A stretch of 64,000 nt of DNA, from NCBI RefSeq assembly GCF_005406125.1, contig NZ_BIXZ01000001.1, forward strand, positions 806,001-870,000. Reading direction: 5' to 3'. The translations under genes and the position numbers were made by a program. Shown one piece after another: positions 35,617 through 43,801 of this stretch (its first letter is position 1; the number at the start of each line of letters is the position of its first letter). Source of the stretch: Haloarcula mannanilytica (GTDB taxonomy: Archaea; Halobacteriota; Halobacteria; Halobacteriales; Haloarculaceae). A model generated the notes under the pieces. It saw only the letters and a list, made by a program, of their open reading frames with translations, made no database searches and was not told the origin of the DNA.

Positions 35617-36597
35617 ATGGGAAATGCTGATTTACGGTCGCTCGCAGCGCTGTCTGACGTGTCGTTTGACGACCTCGGTGGGAGCGTTGTCGCCGTGGAC
35701 GCCCACAACTGGCTCTATCGCTACCTGACGACGACGGTGAAATTCACCAGCGAGTCGAAATACACCACGGGCGACGGCAAGGAGGTAGCGAACCTCATCG
35801 GCGTCATCCAGGGGCTACCGAAGTTCTTCGAGCACGACATGACGCCGGTGTTCGTCTTCGACGGCGCGGTCACCGATCTCAAGGACGATGAGGTCGAGAA
35901 GCGCCGCGAGCAACGCGAGAAATACGAGTCGGAACTGGAGGAAGCCCGCGAGGCGGGCGATTCGACCCGCGTGGCGAAACTGGACTCCCGGACCCAGCGC
36001 CTGACCGACACCATCGTCGACACGACGCGGGACCTGCTGGAACTGCTCGACGTGCCTATCGTCGACGCCCCGGCGGAAGGCGAGGGCCAGGCGTCGGTGA
36101 TGGCCCGCCGGGGCGACGTGGACTACGTCGGGACCGAGGACTACGACGCGCTGCTGTTTGGCGCGCCGATGACGCTCCGCCAGATCACGTCGAAAGGCGA
36201 TCCCGAGCTAATGGACTTCGAAGCGACGCTTGCCCAGCACGACCTCACCTGGGAGCAACTGGTCGACGCCGCCATCCTGATGGGGACGGACTTCAACGAG
36301 GGAATCTCCGGTATCGGCCCCAAAACTGCCGTCAAGGAACTCCACGAACACGGCGACCTCTACGCCGTGCTGGAGGCCCGGGACGAACACATCGACCACG
36401 CTGACCGCATCCGGAACCTGTTTCTGGACCCCGCGGTCACCGACGACTACGAGATTCCGGACAGCATCGAACCGGACATCGATTCTGCCCGCGCGTTCGT
36501 CACCGAGCAGTGGGAGGTCGACGCCGACGAAGTCGCTCGCGGCTTCGAGCGCATCGACGAGTCAGTCGTCCAGACCGGCCTGGACCGCTGGGCGTGA
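35617..36597 (+). CDS. fen: Flap endonuclease 1
   Basis: Structure-specific nuclease removing 5' flaps in replication and repair. 326 residues from ATG 35617 ([14 protein letters not shown]): N-terminal domain with Asp28 in [24 protein letters not shown]; internal domain [14 protein letters not shown] and [10 protein letters not shown] (metal-binding Asp/Glu), [16 protein letters not shown] (helix-hairpin-helix). The C-terminus ends DRWA with no PIP box like QxxLxxFF, although TGLDRWA may serve weakly in PCNA binding. Confidence 0.95.
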   Translation: MGNADLRSLAALSDVSFDDLGGSVVAVDAHNWLYRYLTTTVKFTSESKYTTGDGKEVANLIGVIQGLPKFFEHDMTPVFVFDGAVTDLKDDEVEKRREQREKYESELEEAREAGDSTRVAKLDSRTQRLTDTIVDTTRDLLELLDVPIVDAPAEGEGQASVMARRGDVDYVGTEDYDALLFGAPMTLRQITSKGDPELMDFEATLAQHDLTWEQLVDAAILMGTDFNEGISGIGPKTAVKELHEHGDLYAVLEARDEHIDHADRIRNLFLDPAVTDDYEIPDSIEPDIDSARAFVTEQWEVDADEVARGFERIDESVVQTGLDRWA

Positions 36598-36681
36598 CGG
36601 GGCTGTAGCGGGTCAGACTGGCCGACCAGTAACTTACAGCGGCGGCGGAAACGAACCGTGAAAAAGCCGCTTAATACGGAG

Positions 36682-37818
36682 TTAAACGACCGATTCGACC
36701 GTTTCGATCTCGTCGAGCTTGCGGTTCCGGATGGCCTCGCCGCTTTCCGTGTCGAAGAGGTGGATCGCGTTCTCGGGGAAGCGGACTTTGACGCGCTGGC
36801 CGGCCTTGAGCTGTTTCATCCCGCCGACAGTGGCGATGAACTGGTCGTCCATCGACTCGTCGAACTGTAGGTGGGCCGTGTTCTCGTTCCCACGTGGCTC
36901 GACGACGTGGACCGTCGAATCGAACACGTTGGGGCCGTTGCCCTGGACGAACTCGATGTCTTCAGGCCGGATGCCCAGTGTGATGTCGGTCGTCCCCTCG
37001 ACTGCGGCGACCGTCTCGTCGCTGAGTTCGTACTCGAACCACTCGCCCCGTAGCGTCGACCCCTCCAGGGTCATCGGGAAGAAGTTCATCGACGGCTCGC
37101 CGATGAAACCCGCGACAAAGAGGTTGTTCGGCTCGTGGTAACACTCAAGCGGCGTCGCACACTGCTGGAGGACGCCGTCGTTGAGAATGGCGATGCGGTC
37201 GGACATCGTCATCGCCTCCGTCTGGTCGTGGGTGACGTACACCGTCGTCACGTCGAGGTCCTGCTGGAGTTCCTGGAGTTCGGTCCGCATCTCGGCTTTG
37301 AGCTTTGCGTCCAGGTTCGCCAGGGGCTCGTCCATCAGGAACACTTCGGGGTCCCGGACGATAGCACGTCCCAGCGCCACACGCTGTTGCTGGCCGCCGG
37401 AGAGTTCGCCGGGCTTGCGGTCGATGAGCTCGAAGATGCCCATGTCCTTACACGCTTGCTCGACGCGCTCGTTGATCTCGTCGTCGGGCATGTCCGTCGA
37501 CTCCTCCAGCCCGAAGGCCATGTTCTCTCGCACGGTCATGTGCGGGTACAGGGCGTAGGACTGGAACACCATCGCTACGTTCCGACGTGCCGGTGGCTGG
37601 TCGTTGATTATCTGTCCGTCGAGCCGAATTTCGCCGCGCGTGATGTCTTCGAGTCCAGCGATCATTCGCAGCGTCGTCGACTTCCCACAGCCCGATGGGC
37701 CGACGACACAGAGGAACTCGCCGTCCTCGATGTCGACTGATACTTTATCGACCGCGACAATCTCGCCGTCGTCGTCTTGGAACGTCTTCGTTACCTCGTC
37801 CAGTGTGAGTTGTGCCAT
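36682..37818 (-). CDS. Sugar-type ABC importer ATP-binding protein (MalK/UgpC-like)
   Basis: 378-residue CUT1-type ATPase: Walker A GPSGCGKSTT, Q-loop VFQSYALYPHMTV, signature LSGGQQQRVALGRA, Walker B VFLMDEPLANLD, H-loop VTHDQTEAMT, then a C-terminal TOBE/OB domain (about 240-378) with ITLGIRPEDIE. A strong GGAGGT precedes ATG 37818 by about 9 nt. Serves the permease pair upstream; in haloarchaea one ATPase can serve several importers. Confidence 0.95.
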   Translation of the reverse strand: MAQLTLDEVTKTFQDDDGEIVAVDKVSVDIEDGEFLCVVGPSGCGKSTTLRMIAGLEDITRGEIRLDGQIINDQPPARRNVAMVFQSYALYPHMTVRENMAFGLEESTDMPDDEINERVEQACKDMGIFELIDRKPGELSGGQQQRVALGRAIVRDPEVFLMDEPLANLDAKLKAEMRTELQELQQDLDVTTVYVTHDQTEAMTMSDRIAILNDGVLQQCATPLECYHEPNNLFVAGFIGEPSMNFFPMTLEGSTLRGEWFEYELSDETVAAVEGTTDITLGIRPEDIEFVQGNGPNVFDSTVHVVEPRGNENTAHLQFDESMDDQFIATVGGMKQLKAGQRVKVRFPENAIHLFDTESGEAIRNRKLDEIETVESVV

Positions 37819-37835
37819 TGTGAATACCTCCGTGA

Positions 37836-38765
37836 TTACTCTCCAGCGACGCCTTTCGCGAACTGTTCGCCGAACACGATGTAGACGAGCAGCGTCGGCA
37901 GTGCTGCGACGATGGCACCTGCCATCGTGGTGTTGAACGACTGGACGACCCCACCAGTGAGCGCCGCGAGGCGCTGGGTCGCCACCTGCGAGGCCGGCTC
38001 GTTGATGAGCACCAGCGCGAACAGCAGGTCGTTGTACACCTGCGTGAACTGGTAGATGAGCGTCACCGCGAACATCGGCAGCGACAGCGGAAGGATGATG
38101 TTGCGGTAAATGCTGAACGCGCTCGCGCCGTCGAGGCGAGCGGCCTCGATCATCTCGTCGGAGATGCTCTGGTAGTACGACCGGAACAGCAGCGTACAGA
38201 TCGGAATTCCGTAGGCCGCGTGGGTGATCGACAGCTGGAGCAGCTGCACGTAGCCGTTACGGCTTGGATACTGCCAGTTGCCGCCCGTGATGAAGCCGAA
38301 GACGGTGTTGACGAAGCCGTTGAGCAGCCCCGGGAGCACCTGGAACCAGAACTGTGCCAGCGGGACCAGCACAGCCTGGTAGGGAATGAAGATACCCGCG
38401 ATGATGAGGACGACCACGGCGACCTGGCCGCGCCAGCTAATCGTCGTCAATCCGTACGCGGTCATACTGCCAAGCAGCGCCGACACGATTGTCGCCGGAA
38501 TCGCCATCAGCAGGGAGTTCAGCAGGCCCGGCCGGAGCGTGTTCCAAGCGGTCGCGAGCGCTTCGAGCGTGAAGCCGTCAGCGCCCGGCGGCGCGAACGG
38601 GAGCGTCTGTGCGAACGCGCTCTCGGTCTTGAACATCGTCATCACGGCCGTCTCCACCGGGAAGAGGTAGAAGACGATGCCGGCCAACAGCATGGCGTAC
38701 AGTCCGATGCGGCTGTTCTCTGTACTGCGGAGTTCGTCGATGAAACCGCCGTCTCTGATACTCAT
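37836..38765 (-). CDS. Sugar ABC importer permease (CUT1, MalG-like)
   Basis: 309 residues with six TM helices. The cytoplasmic EAA loop EAARLDGASAFSIYRNIILPL is intact. An unusually long loop (GFVNTVFGFITGGNWQYPSRNGYVQ, given in parts: FGFITGGNW and YPSRNGYVQ) lies in the middle. Its start overlaps the other permease by 4 bp, so both are made together. Confidence 0.93.
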   Translation of the reverse strand: MSIRDGGFIDELRSTENSRIGLYAMLLAGIVFYLFPVETAVMTMFKTESAFAQTLPFAPPGADGFTLEALATAWNTLRPGLLNSLLMAIPATIVSALLGSMTAYGLTTISWRGQVAVVVLIIAGIFIPYQAVLVPLAQFWFQVLPGLLNGFVNTVFGFITGGNWQYPSRNGYVQLLQLSITHAAYGIPICTLLFRSYYQSISDEMIEAARLDGASAFSIYRNIILPLSLPMFAVTLIYQFTQVYNDLLFALVLINEPASQVATQRLAALTGGVVQSFNTTMAGAIVAALPTLLVYIVFGEQFAKGVAGE

Positions 38766-39826
38766 AGTTCACCCCGTCGGTATTCGCTGTAGAGGTACGG
38801 TCCGATGACCAGCAGCGCGAGGGCAAACAGCACGATAGCGACGGCCGACCCGTACGCCCACTGGAGACTGTCGAACGCGACCCGATACATCATCGTCGCC
38901 AGAATATCCATGTTCGCTCCCGGCTGCGAGCCACGGAGCGCGTAGATGAAGTCGAACGCCTTCAGCGCGAACACCATCAGCACAACCGACGCCGACACCG
39001 CGGAGGCGCGGAGCTGCGGGATGATGACTCGCGCGTACATGCGAATCGTCGACGCGCCGTCGACCCGCGCAGCCTCGTAGTGTTCGGTCGGGATCGCCCG
39101 GAGGCCGGCGAGGAAGACGACCATCGCGTAGCCGCTGAACTGCCAGATGAGCGCGAAGATGACCGCCGCCAGGGCGGTCGTATTCCAGGACAGCCACTGA
39201 ACGACTTCGGCGTTGACCCCTGCCGGGCGAAGCAGGCCCACGAGTGCCCCTTCGAGATTAAACAGTCGGAAGAGCTGATTGAGTACGCCGTTACGGGCGT
39301 TGTACACCCACGCCCACATCGTCGCGGTGACGACGAACGAGAGGCTCATCGGCAGCAGGTATATCGTCCGGAACGTGTTCTCGAAGCGTATCTGCTGGTC
39401 GATGAGGATGGCCACGAACAGGCCAAGCGCCAGACAGAGGACAGTGAACACGACCAGTAACACCACCGTGTTCTGTGCCGCCTGCCAGAACGTCCCGTCG
39501 TTCAGCATGCGGGTGTACATGCTGAAATCGAACGTCTCGTACTGTGCGCCGCCCAGGCCGCTGTAATCGGTCAGCGACAGGAGGAAGTTCCAGGCGATAG
39601 CGCCGTAGACGAAAAAGCCCGCAAACAGGACTGGCGGAAGCCAGAACGGGGCGGATTCGATGAGTTCCCACTCGATCGGCAGTGAGTTCCGCAGCGAGTC
39701 GCCCCGAGTCGTCTTCACCGTCGCCCCCCCGTCTGTTGCCAGTTGGTCACCGTCCGATTCGTCTCTCGATACCGCCGACCGGAGCCTACCTCCGGTGGCG
39801 AGGAGTCTGCTGAGTATCTCGCGCAT
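38762..39826 (-). CDS. Sugar ABC importer permease (CUT1, MalF-like)
   Basis: 354 residues; the first ~60 are polar and acidic, then six TM helices. EAA loop: EAARVDGASTIRMYARVIIPQL. It overlaps the second permease by 4 bp. Importers of this type need a solute-binding protein; the place where it would be expected, just upstream, has only a disrupted reading frame. Confidence 0.93.
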   Translation of the reverse strand: MREILSRLLATGGRLRSAVSRDESDGDQLATDGGATVKTTRGDSLRNSLPIEWELIESAPFWLPPVLFAGFFVYGAIAWNFLLSLTDYSGLGGAQYETFDFSMYTRMLNDGTFWQAAQNTVVLLVVFTVLCLALGLFVAILIDQQIRFENTFRTIYLLPMSLSFVVTATMWAWVYNARNGVLNQLFRLFNLEGALVGLLRPAGVNAEVVQWLSWNTTALAAVIFALIWQFSGYAMVVFLAGLRAIPTEHYEAARVDGASTIRMYARVIIPQLRASAVSASVVLMVFALKAFDFIYALRGSQPGANMDILATMMYRVAFDSLQWAYGSAVAIVLFALALLVIGPYLYSEYRRGEL

Positions 39827-39836
39827 GGTTGTGTCA

Positions 39837-40185
39837 GTCGTTCGCCGACGTGAGTTCGCCGTCCATCGTCCCGACGGATGTGTCGTCAGTCACATAGACT
39901 CGCCAGCCCGCACGCGCGCCGAAGCGCGACCCGGCCAAGCCTGTCGCACCAACACAGGCTGCCGGTCGCGGCGTCGACGCCGGCGTGACGGGTGTGCCAT
40001 CCCGTCGTCGTGCCGAGCGGGCGAGCGGTTGCAACGCGGCGGGTACACCGGCTGCGAGCGTTCACGGTGTGTCACGTCCGTCGGTGTCCCATCGGGCCCC
40101 GAGAGCCGACGACGGCAGCAACACACCACCGTCACCGAGCATCAGAGGGCATCAGTCATGAACGTCTCTGTGGCGTCGAACTCAT
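39837..40185 (-). pseudogene. Probable remnant of the solute-binding protein gene
   Basis: A good TATA box (40208-40215, minus strand) lies 26-27 bp before an ATG at 40185 that reads MSSTPQRRS and then stops. This looks like the basic start of a Tat/lipoprotein signal. The next 340 bp up to the permease gene hold no intact gene, but other frames read RRRRRRDR and ACVGATGLAGS, again like a signal peptide, and end in-frame as DGELTSAND* 8 bp before the permease. Binding proteins of sugar importers are about 400 residues, so most of the gene would be missing. Inferred, not proven. Confidence 0.4.
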
Positions 40186-40207
40186 GGTAAGTGGAGAGAG
40201 ATTCTAC

Positions 40208-40215
40208 TTAATATT
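40208..40215 (-). promoter_or_regulatory. TATA box of the sugar ABC operon
   Basis: Minus-strand AATATTAA within GGAAATATTAAG, centred 26-27 bp before ATG 40185 and about 385 bp before the first permease. The promoter therefore looks preserved although the first gene is not. Confidence 0.5.
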
Positions 40216-40290
40216 TCCGAATGATAATACACGTTTATCCAAGTCAGGGGTTCTGAGCGCCCGGTCTCCGTCTTTCGGTCGCGTTTCGCG

Positions 40291-40310
40291 GTGACTGGCC
40301 CGTCAGTCAC
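40291..40310. promoter_or_regulatory. Inverted repeat between the ABC operon and fumC
   Basis: GTGACTG-GCCCGT-CAGTCAC, perfect 7-bp arms with a 6-bp spacer. It lies about 40 bp upstream of the fumC TATA-like GGTTTTAC (40348-40355) and could be an operator for either divergent unit, or a hairpin. Confidence 0.35.
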
Positions 40311-40381
40311 GGGGCTGTGGCGAGTGGTGTCCCGACTCGTACCGGTGGGTTTTACGACCGGGCGAACCACCCCCCGGACGT

Positions 40382-41788
40382 ATGACCGACGAGTACCGGA
40401 CAGAGCAGGACAGTCTGGGTGAGATGCAGGTGCCAGCCGACGCGTACTGGGGGGCCCAAACGCAGCGCGCTGTCGAGAACTTCCCGATCAGCGACGTGAC
40501 CTTCGGGCGGCGGTTCATCCGTGCGCTCGGCGTCGTCAAGAAAGCAGCTGCGCAGGCAAACCGCGACCTCGAAACGATTCCGGAAGACAAGGCGGACTGT
40601 ATCGTCGAGGCCGCCGACGAGGTCATCGCCGCCGAGCACGACGACCAGTTCCCCGTCGACGTGTTCCAGACCGGGTCGGGCACGTCCTCGAACATGAACG
40701 CAAACGAGGTCATTTCCAACCGCGCCACCGAGCTGTACGGCGGCGACATCGGGACCCGCGAAATCCACCCGAACGACCACGTCAACTTCGGCCAGTCCAG
40801 CAACGACGTGATTCCGACGGCGATGCACGTCGCCTCGCTGGAGGCCGTCGAGAAGGACGTGATTCCCGGCCTGAAGACGCTGCGTGACGAACTCAAAGCA
40901 AAGGAGGAGGAGTTCGAGAATGTCGTCAAGACCGGCCGAACCCACCTTCAGGACGCGACGCCAGTGACGCTGGGCCAGGAGTTCTCCGGCTACCGCACGC
41001 AGGTCGAGAAGGGCATCTCCCGCGTGCAGGACACCCACGGCCGCCTGGCCGAGCTCGCACTCGGCGGGACCGCGGTCGGGACCGGGCTGAACACCCACCC
41101 CGAGTTCCCCGAGAAGGCCGCCGAGTACATCAGCGAGGAGACCGGTCTGGAGTTCCGCGAGGCCGACAACCACTTCGAGGCCCAGGCCGCCCACGACGCG
41201 ATGTCCGAGGCCCACGGCGCGCTCCGGACGGTCGCCGGCTCGCTGAACAAGATCGCCAACGACCTCCGCTTGCTCGCCTCCGGCCCCCGGAACGGACTCG
41301 GCGAGATCGACCAGCCGGAGAACCAGCCCGGTTCCTCCATCATGCCCGGGAAGATCAATCCCGTCGTCGCCGAGGCGGTCAATCAGGTCCACAAGCAGGT
41401 CGTCGGCAACGACGCCGCCGTCTCGGCCGGCGCGGCAGAGGGCCAGATCGACCTGAACCTCTACAAGCCCGTGCTGGCCTCGAACTTCCTGCAGTCGGCC
41501 AAGCTCATCGCCAACAGCAGCGCGGTGTTCGGCGAGAAGTTCGTCGCCAAACTCGAAGCCGACGCCGACCACTGCGCCGAGCGCGTCGAGCAGAGCATGG
41601 CGCTGGCGACGGCACTCAACCCCGCCATCGGCTACGACAAGGCGAGCAAGGTCGCCAAGAAAGCCCTCGCCGAGGAGAAGACCATCCGCGAGGTTGTCCT
41701 CGAAGAGGGGTATCTCGACGAGGACGAAGTCGACGACGTGCTCGATCCCGAGAAAATGACGAAGCGCGGGATTTTGGGTGAGGAGTAG
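40382..41788 (+). CDS. fumC: Class II fumarate hydratase
   Basis: Converts fumarate to malate in the citric acid cycle; oxygen-stable, no Fe-S cluster. 468 residues: VFQTGSGTSSNMNANEV, TGRTHLQDATPVTLGQE and the superfamily signature GSSIMPGKINPV with its catalytic Ser loop. Length is normal. The TATA-like GGTTTTAC is 29 bp upstream of the ATG. Single gene, followed by a repeat element. Confidence 0.97.
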   Translation: MTDEYRTEQDSLGEMQVPADAYWGAQTQRAVENFPISDVTFGRRFIRALGVVKKAAAQANRDLETIPEDKADCIVEAADEVIAAEHDDQFPVDVFQTGSGTSSNMNANEVISNRATELYGGDIGTREIHPNDHVNFGQSSNDVIPTAMHVASLEAVEKDVIPGLKTLRDELKAKEEEFENVVKTGRTHLQDATPVTLGQEFSGYRTQVEKGISRVQDTHGRLAELALGGTAVGTGLNTHPEFPEKAAEYISEETGLEFREADNHFEAQAAHDAMSEAHGALRTVAGSLNKIANDLRLLASGPRNGLGEIDQPENQPGSSIMPGKINPVVAEAVNQVHKQVVGNDAAVSAGAAEGQIDLNLYKPVLASNFLQSAKLIANSSAVFGEKFVAKLEADADHCAERVEQSMALATALNPAIGYDKASKVAKKALAEEKTIREVVLEEGYLDEDEVDDVLDPEKMTKRGILGEE

Positions 41789-41824
41789 CGAGGAAGCTCC
41801 CTACGGTCGCTTCCTCGAAATCAC

Positions 41825-41851
41825 GAACGGGGAACGAAGGGACCCGTGAGC
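41825..41851 (+). repeat. 27-bp intergenic repeat, copy 1
   Basis: GAACGGGGAACGAAGGGACC and seven further bases match the reverse complement of 52535-52561 at 26 of 27 positions. It lies 37 bp after the fumC stop, in a GC-rich spacer with no gene. Confidence 0.65.
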
Positions 41852-41921
41852 AGCGAGGAGTGCGACCGTCACGCGGGAGCCGCGCCCGAGCGCGGCAACG
41901 ACGCGAACAGTCGCCCCACTC

Positions 41922-42425
41922 TCAAACCCGTGATTCGTCGGCGAGAACATACCGGCTCTCGGGGTAGCGCTCGCCGCCGATTTCGGTGTCATTCTCGTCG
42001 GCGAACTCGAACCCGAACCGCTCGTAGAATTCGGCTCCGGGCTCGTTCGCCGAGAGCACCATCGCGTTGATCCGCTCGATATCGCGCTCGAACAGGTCTT
42101 CGCAGGTCCGCTCTAACAGGGCTTGGCCGATTCCCGCTCGTCGATGATCCGGATGAACGTACAACCGGAGAATGTACCCCTCGCGGTCGGCCTCGTGCCA
42201 CGTCGCGTGTGCGAACCCGACGACTGACTCGTCGCGTTCGGAAACGAGCAGCAGTGTCTGGGATTCGACCAGTTCCAACTCGATCTGCTCGGGTGAGTAC
42301 CAGTCGCTGACACCGTCTTCGACCGTTTCGCGGGTGAGGATGTCCGGGTAGTCCGTCTCCCAGGCCGCCCTCGCAATCCGATTGATGGCCGTCACGTCGT
42401 CCGGAGTTGCCGTTCTGACTGACAT
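41922..42425 (-). CDS. GNAT-family N-acetyltransferase (RimI-like)
   Basis: 167 residues, MSVRTATPDDVTAINRIARA at the start, GFAHATWHEADREGYILRLYVHP, then the acetyl-CoA motif RRAGIGQALLERT and NEPGAEFYERFGFEF. A classic single-domain GNAT. Substrate unknown. Its promoter is overlaid by a perfect inverted repeat (42428-42460). Confidence 0.9.
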   Translation of the reverse strand: MSVRTATPDDVTAINRIARAAWETDYPDILTRETVEDGVSDWYSPEQIELELVESQTLLLVSERDESVVGFAHATWHEADREGYILRLYVHPDHRRAGIGQALLERTCEDLFERDIERINAMVLSANEPGAEFYERFGFEFADENDTEIGGERYPESRYVLADESRV

Positions 42426-42427
42426 GT

Positions 42428-42460
42428 GAAAACATATGGCATAGTCTGGGATATGTTTTC
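42428..42460. promoter_or_regulatory. Inverted repeat overlapping the acetyltransferase promoter
   Basis: GAAAACATAT at 42428-42437 and its exact complement ATATGTTTTC at 42451-42460, 13 bp apart. The distal arm coincides with the position of a leaderless TATA box for the gene starting at 42425 (about 27 bp upstream). This is the layout of a repressor operator. Confidence 0.5.
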
Positions 42461-42584
42461 CCAGTCGAGTGGGGGTGAAATATCAGGTATTGTCCCGACA
42501 CCCGAGTCTGGCCTGCGGAACCGACTACACAACAGCCAGAATTCATAATCTTTTTTAATTATGATTACGAGAGATACGACATCG

Positions 42585-42881
42585 ATGCGTTACTCCGAAA
42601 CGTTGCAGTTGTTCGACCAAGCCTGTGATTTCCCCGCCGACCACACCACCGTCGTCCAGCAGCTCGGCGATGTCAAACTGGTCGCCCAGAACGGCGACTC
42701 CGTCCGGGTGAGTGAGGTATTAAATCGAACCGGCGAAACAAAATACGAGAGTTCTGAGGGGCTGTATAACTCGCTTGTGGGGAACCTCGACGACAATTTC
42801 ATCGGCCAGAAGTACTACGACGACCGGGCCGGAAGCACCGCCGGAACCGACGAGGTTCGGATCGAGACCGACAGGCTGTAA
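42585..42881 (+). CDS. 98-residue haloarchaeal protein (DUF5789-like)
   Basis: Begins MRYSETLQLFDQACDFPADH; acidic, soluble, with GDVKLVAQNGDSVRVSEVL and EGLYNSLVGNLDDNFIG, a pattern close to the small haloarchaeal DUF5789 family (recalled). The ATG at 42585 is chosen over 42561 because TTTTTTAA at 42551-42558 is centred about 30 bp upstream. Related proteins have no known function. Confidence 0.72.
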   Translation: MRYSETLQLFDQACDFPADHTTVVQQLGDVKLVAQNGDSVRVSEVLNRTGETKYESSEGLYNSLVGNLDDNFIGQKYYDDRAGSTAGTDEVRIETDRL

Positions 42882-42915
42882 CTCGATTCCTGCCCAGTGC
42901 TGGCCGTGGTCTGGG

Positions 42916-43713
42916 TCAGTTCCCCGGCGCGGTTTCGTTCAGCCACGCCGGCCGGGTGACGGTCGTCTCGCCGACGCGCTCGTACCAGAACCGGTACGCA
43001 ACGACGCGGTCCTCGGTGCGGTACCGAACGTCAAACTGGCGGACGAGGCCGTCGGGTTCGACCAGTAGTTCGACGCGGAACCCCTCCAGTCGCTCGTTCG
43101 TCGGAATCTCGCCGCCGGTGCCCCGAATCCGATACATACGTCTGCCGTCTCTGGTGACGACGGTCGTGGAACTCCGGTTCACCACGGCGTACTGGTTCAG
43201 GTAAAACGTCGCCCGGTAGGCGTACTTGTCGCCGCCAAAGCGGACCGTGCCGCGCTGGCGCTCGACGGTGCCGTTGTCACGACGTTCGTACCAGTTGGTA
43301 CCGTCGGCGAAGGTCGATTGCTCGTATCGCTCGACGGTGCCGTTCGGACCGGTCGTCAGTCGAACCATCTCGTCGCGGTACCGCGTCGGTGATTCGACCG
43401 CGATGGTTTCGGTTCGCCGGACGGAACTGGTGTCGTTCCGGCCGGTACTGAACTCGTTGTACCCCTCGTTCAGCGTGTAACTGGTCCCGTTGAGCGCCTG
43501 CTGGTGGGCGGCCGAGAGGAGGGCGACGTTCTCAAGGCCGTCCGTGGTAACGCCGGGCGGCGGGTCCGGCGTGGCTGCCGTAGCCGGCTCCGTCGCAGTC
43601 GGCACCGGCGCTGGCGTGATAGTACCCCGGTCGGGGGTGTCAGTGCCGACGAAGGCGTTACAGCCGGCTGTCGACAGGAGAACGACGAGAGCGACCGTCG
43701 ACAGCCAGCGCAT
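42916..43713 (-). CDS. Haloarchaeal lipoprotein
   Basis: 265 residues from ATG 43713: MRWLSTVALVVLLSTAGC is a lipoprotein signal with lipobox STAGC (Cys18 becomes the lipid anchor). A Pro/Thr/Ala spacer follows, then a beta-rich extracellular domain with repeated RRTETIAVES, NGTVERYEQ and NGTVERQRGTV strands, resembling the LolA/LppX-like lipoproteins of haloarchaea. The upstream in-frame extension lacks signal features. Role possibly in lipid or envelope binding; not certain. Confidence 0.82.
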   Translation of the reverse strand: MRWLSTVALVVLLSTAGCNAFVGTDTPDRGTITPAPVPTATEPATAATPDPPPGVTTDGLENVALLSAAHQQALNGTSYTLNEGYNEFSTGRNDTSSVRRTETIAVESPTRYRDEMVRLTTGPNGTVERYEQSTFADGTNWYERRDNGTVERQRGTVRFGGDKYAYRATFYLNQYAVVNRSSTTVVTRDGRRMYRIRGTGGEIPTNERLEGFRVELLVEPDGLVRQFDVRYRTEDRVVAYRFWYERVGETTVTRPAWLNETAPGN

Positions 43714-43801
43714 ACTGACACTGCGGGAGAGACTGCCAAAAGCGCGGCGGCGAGCGCGGGAAGGGTGCGTTTTTTGGCCCCCGGTCCCGGACACCTCGAC
43801 A

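Noticed and set aside
39890-40135. 81-codon minus frame in the ABC operon leader as a gene
   Set aside because: Cys/Arg-rich and without features; more likely part of a decayed region.
40352-41572. 406-codon minus frame opposite fumC
   Set aside because: Antisense shadow of fumC, which has all fumarase signatures.
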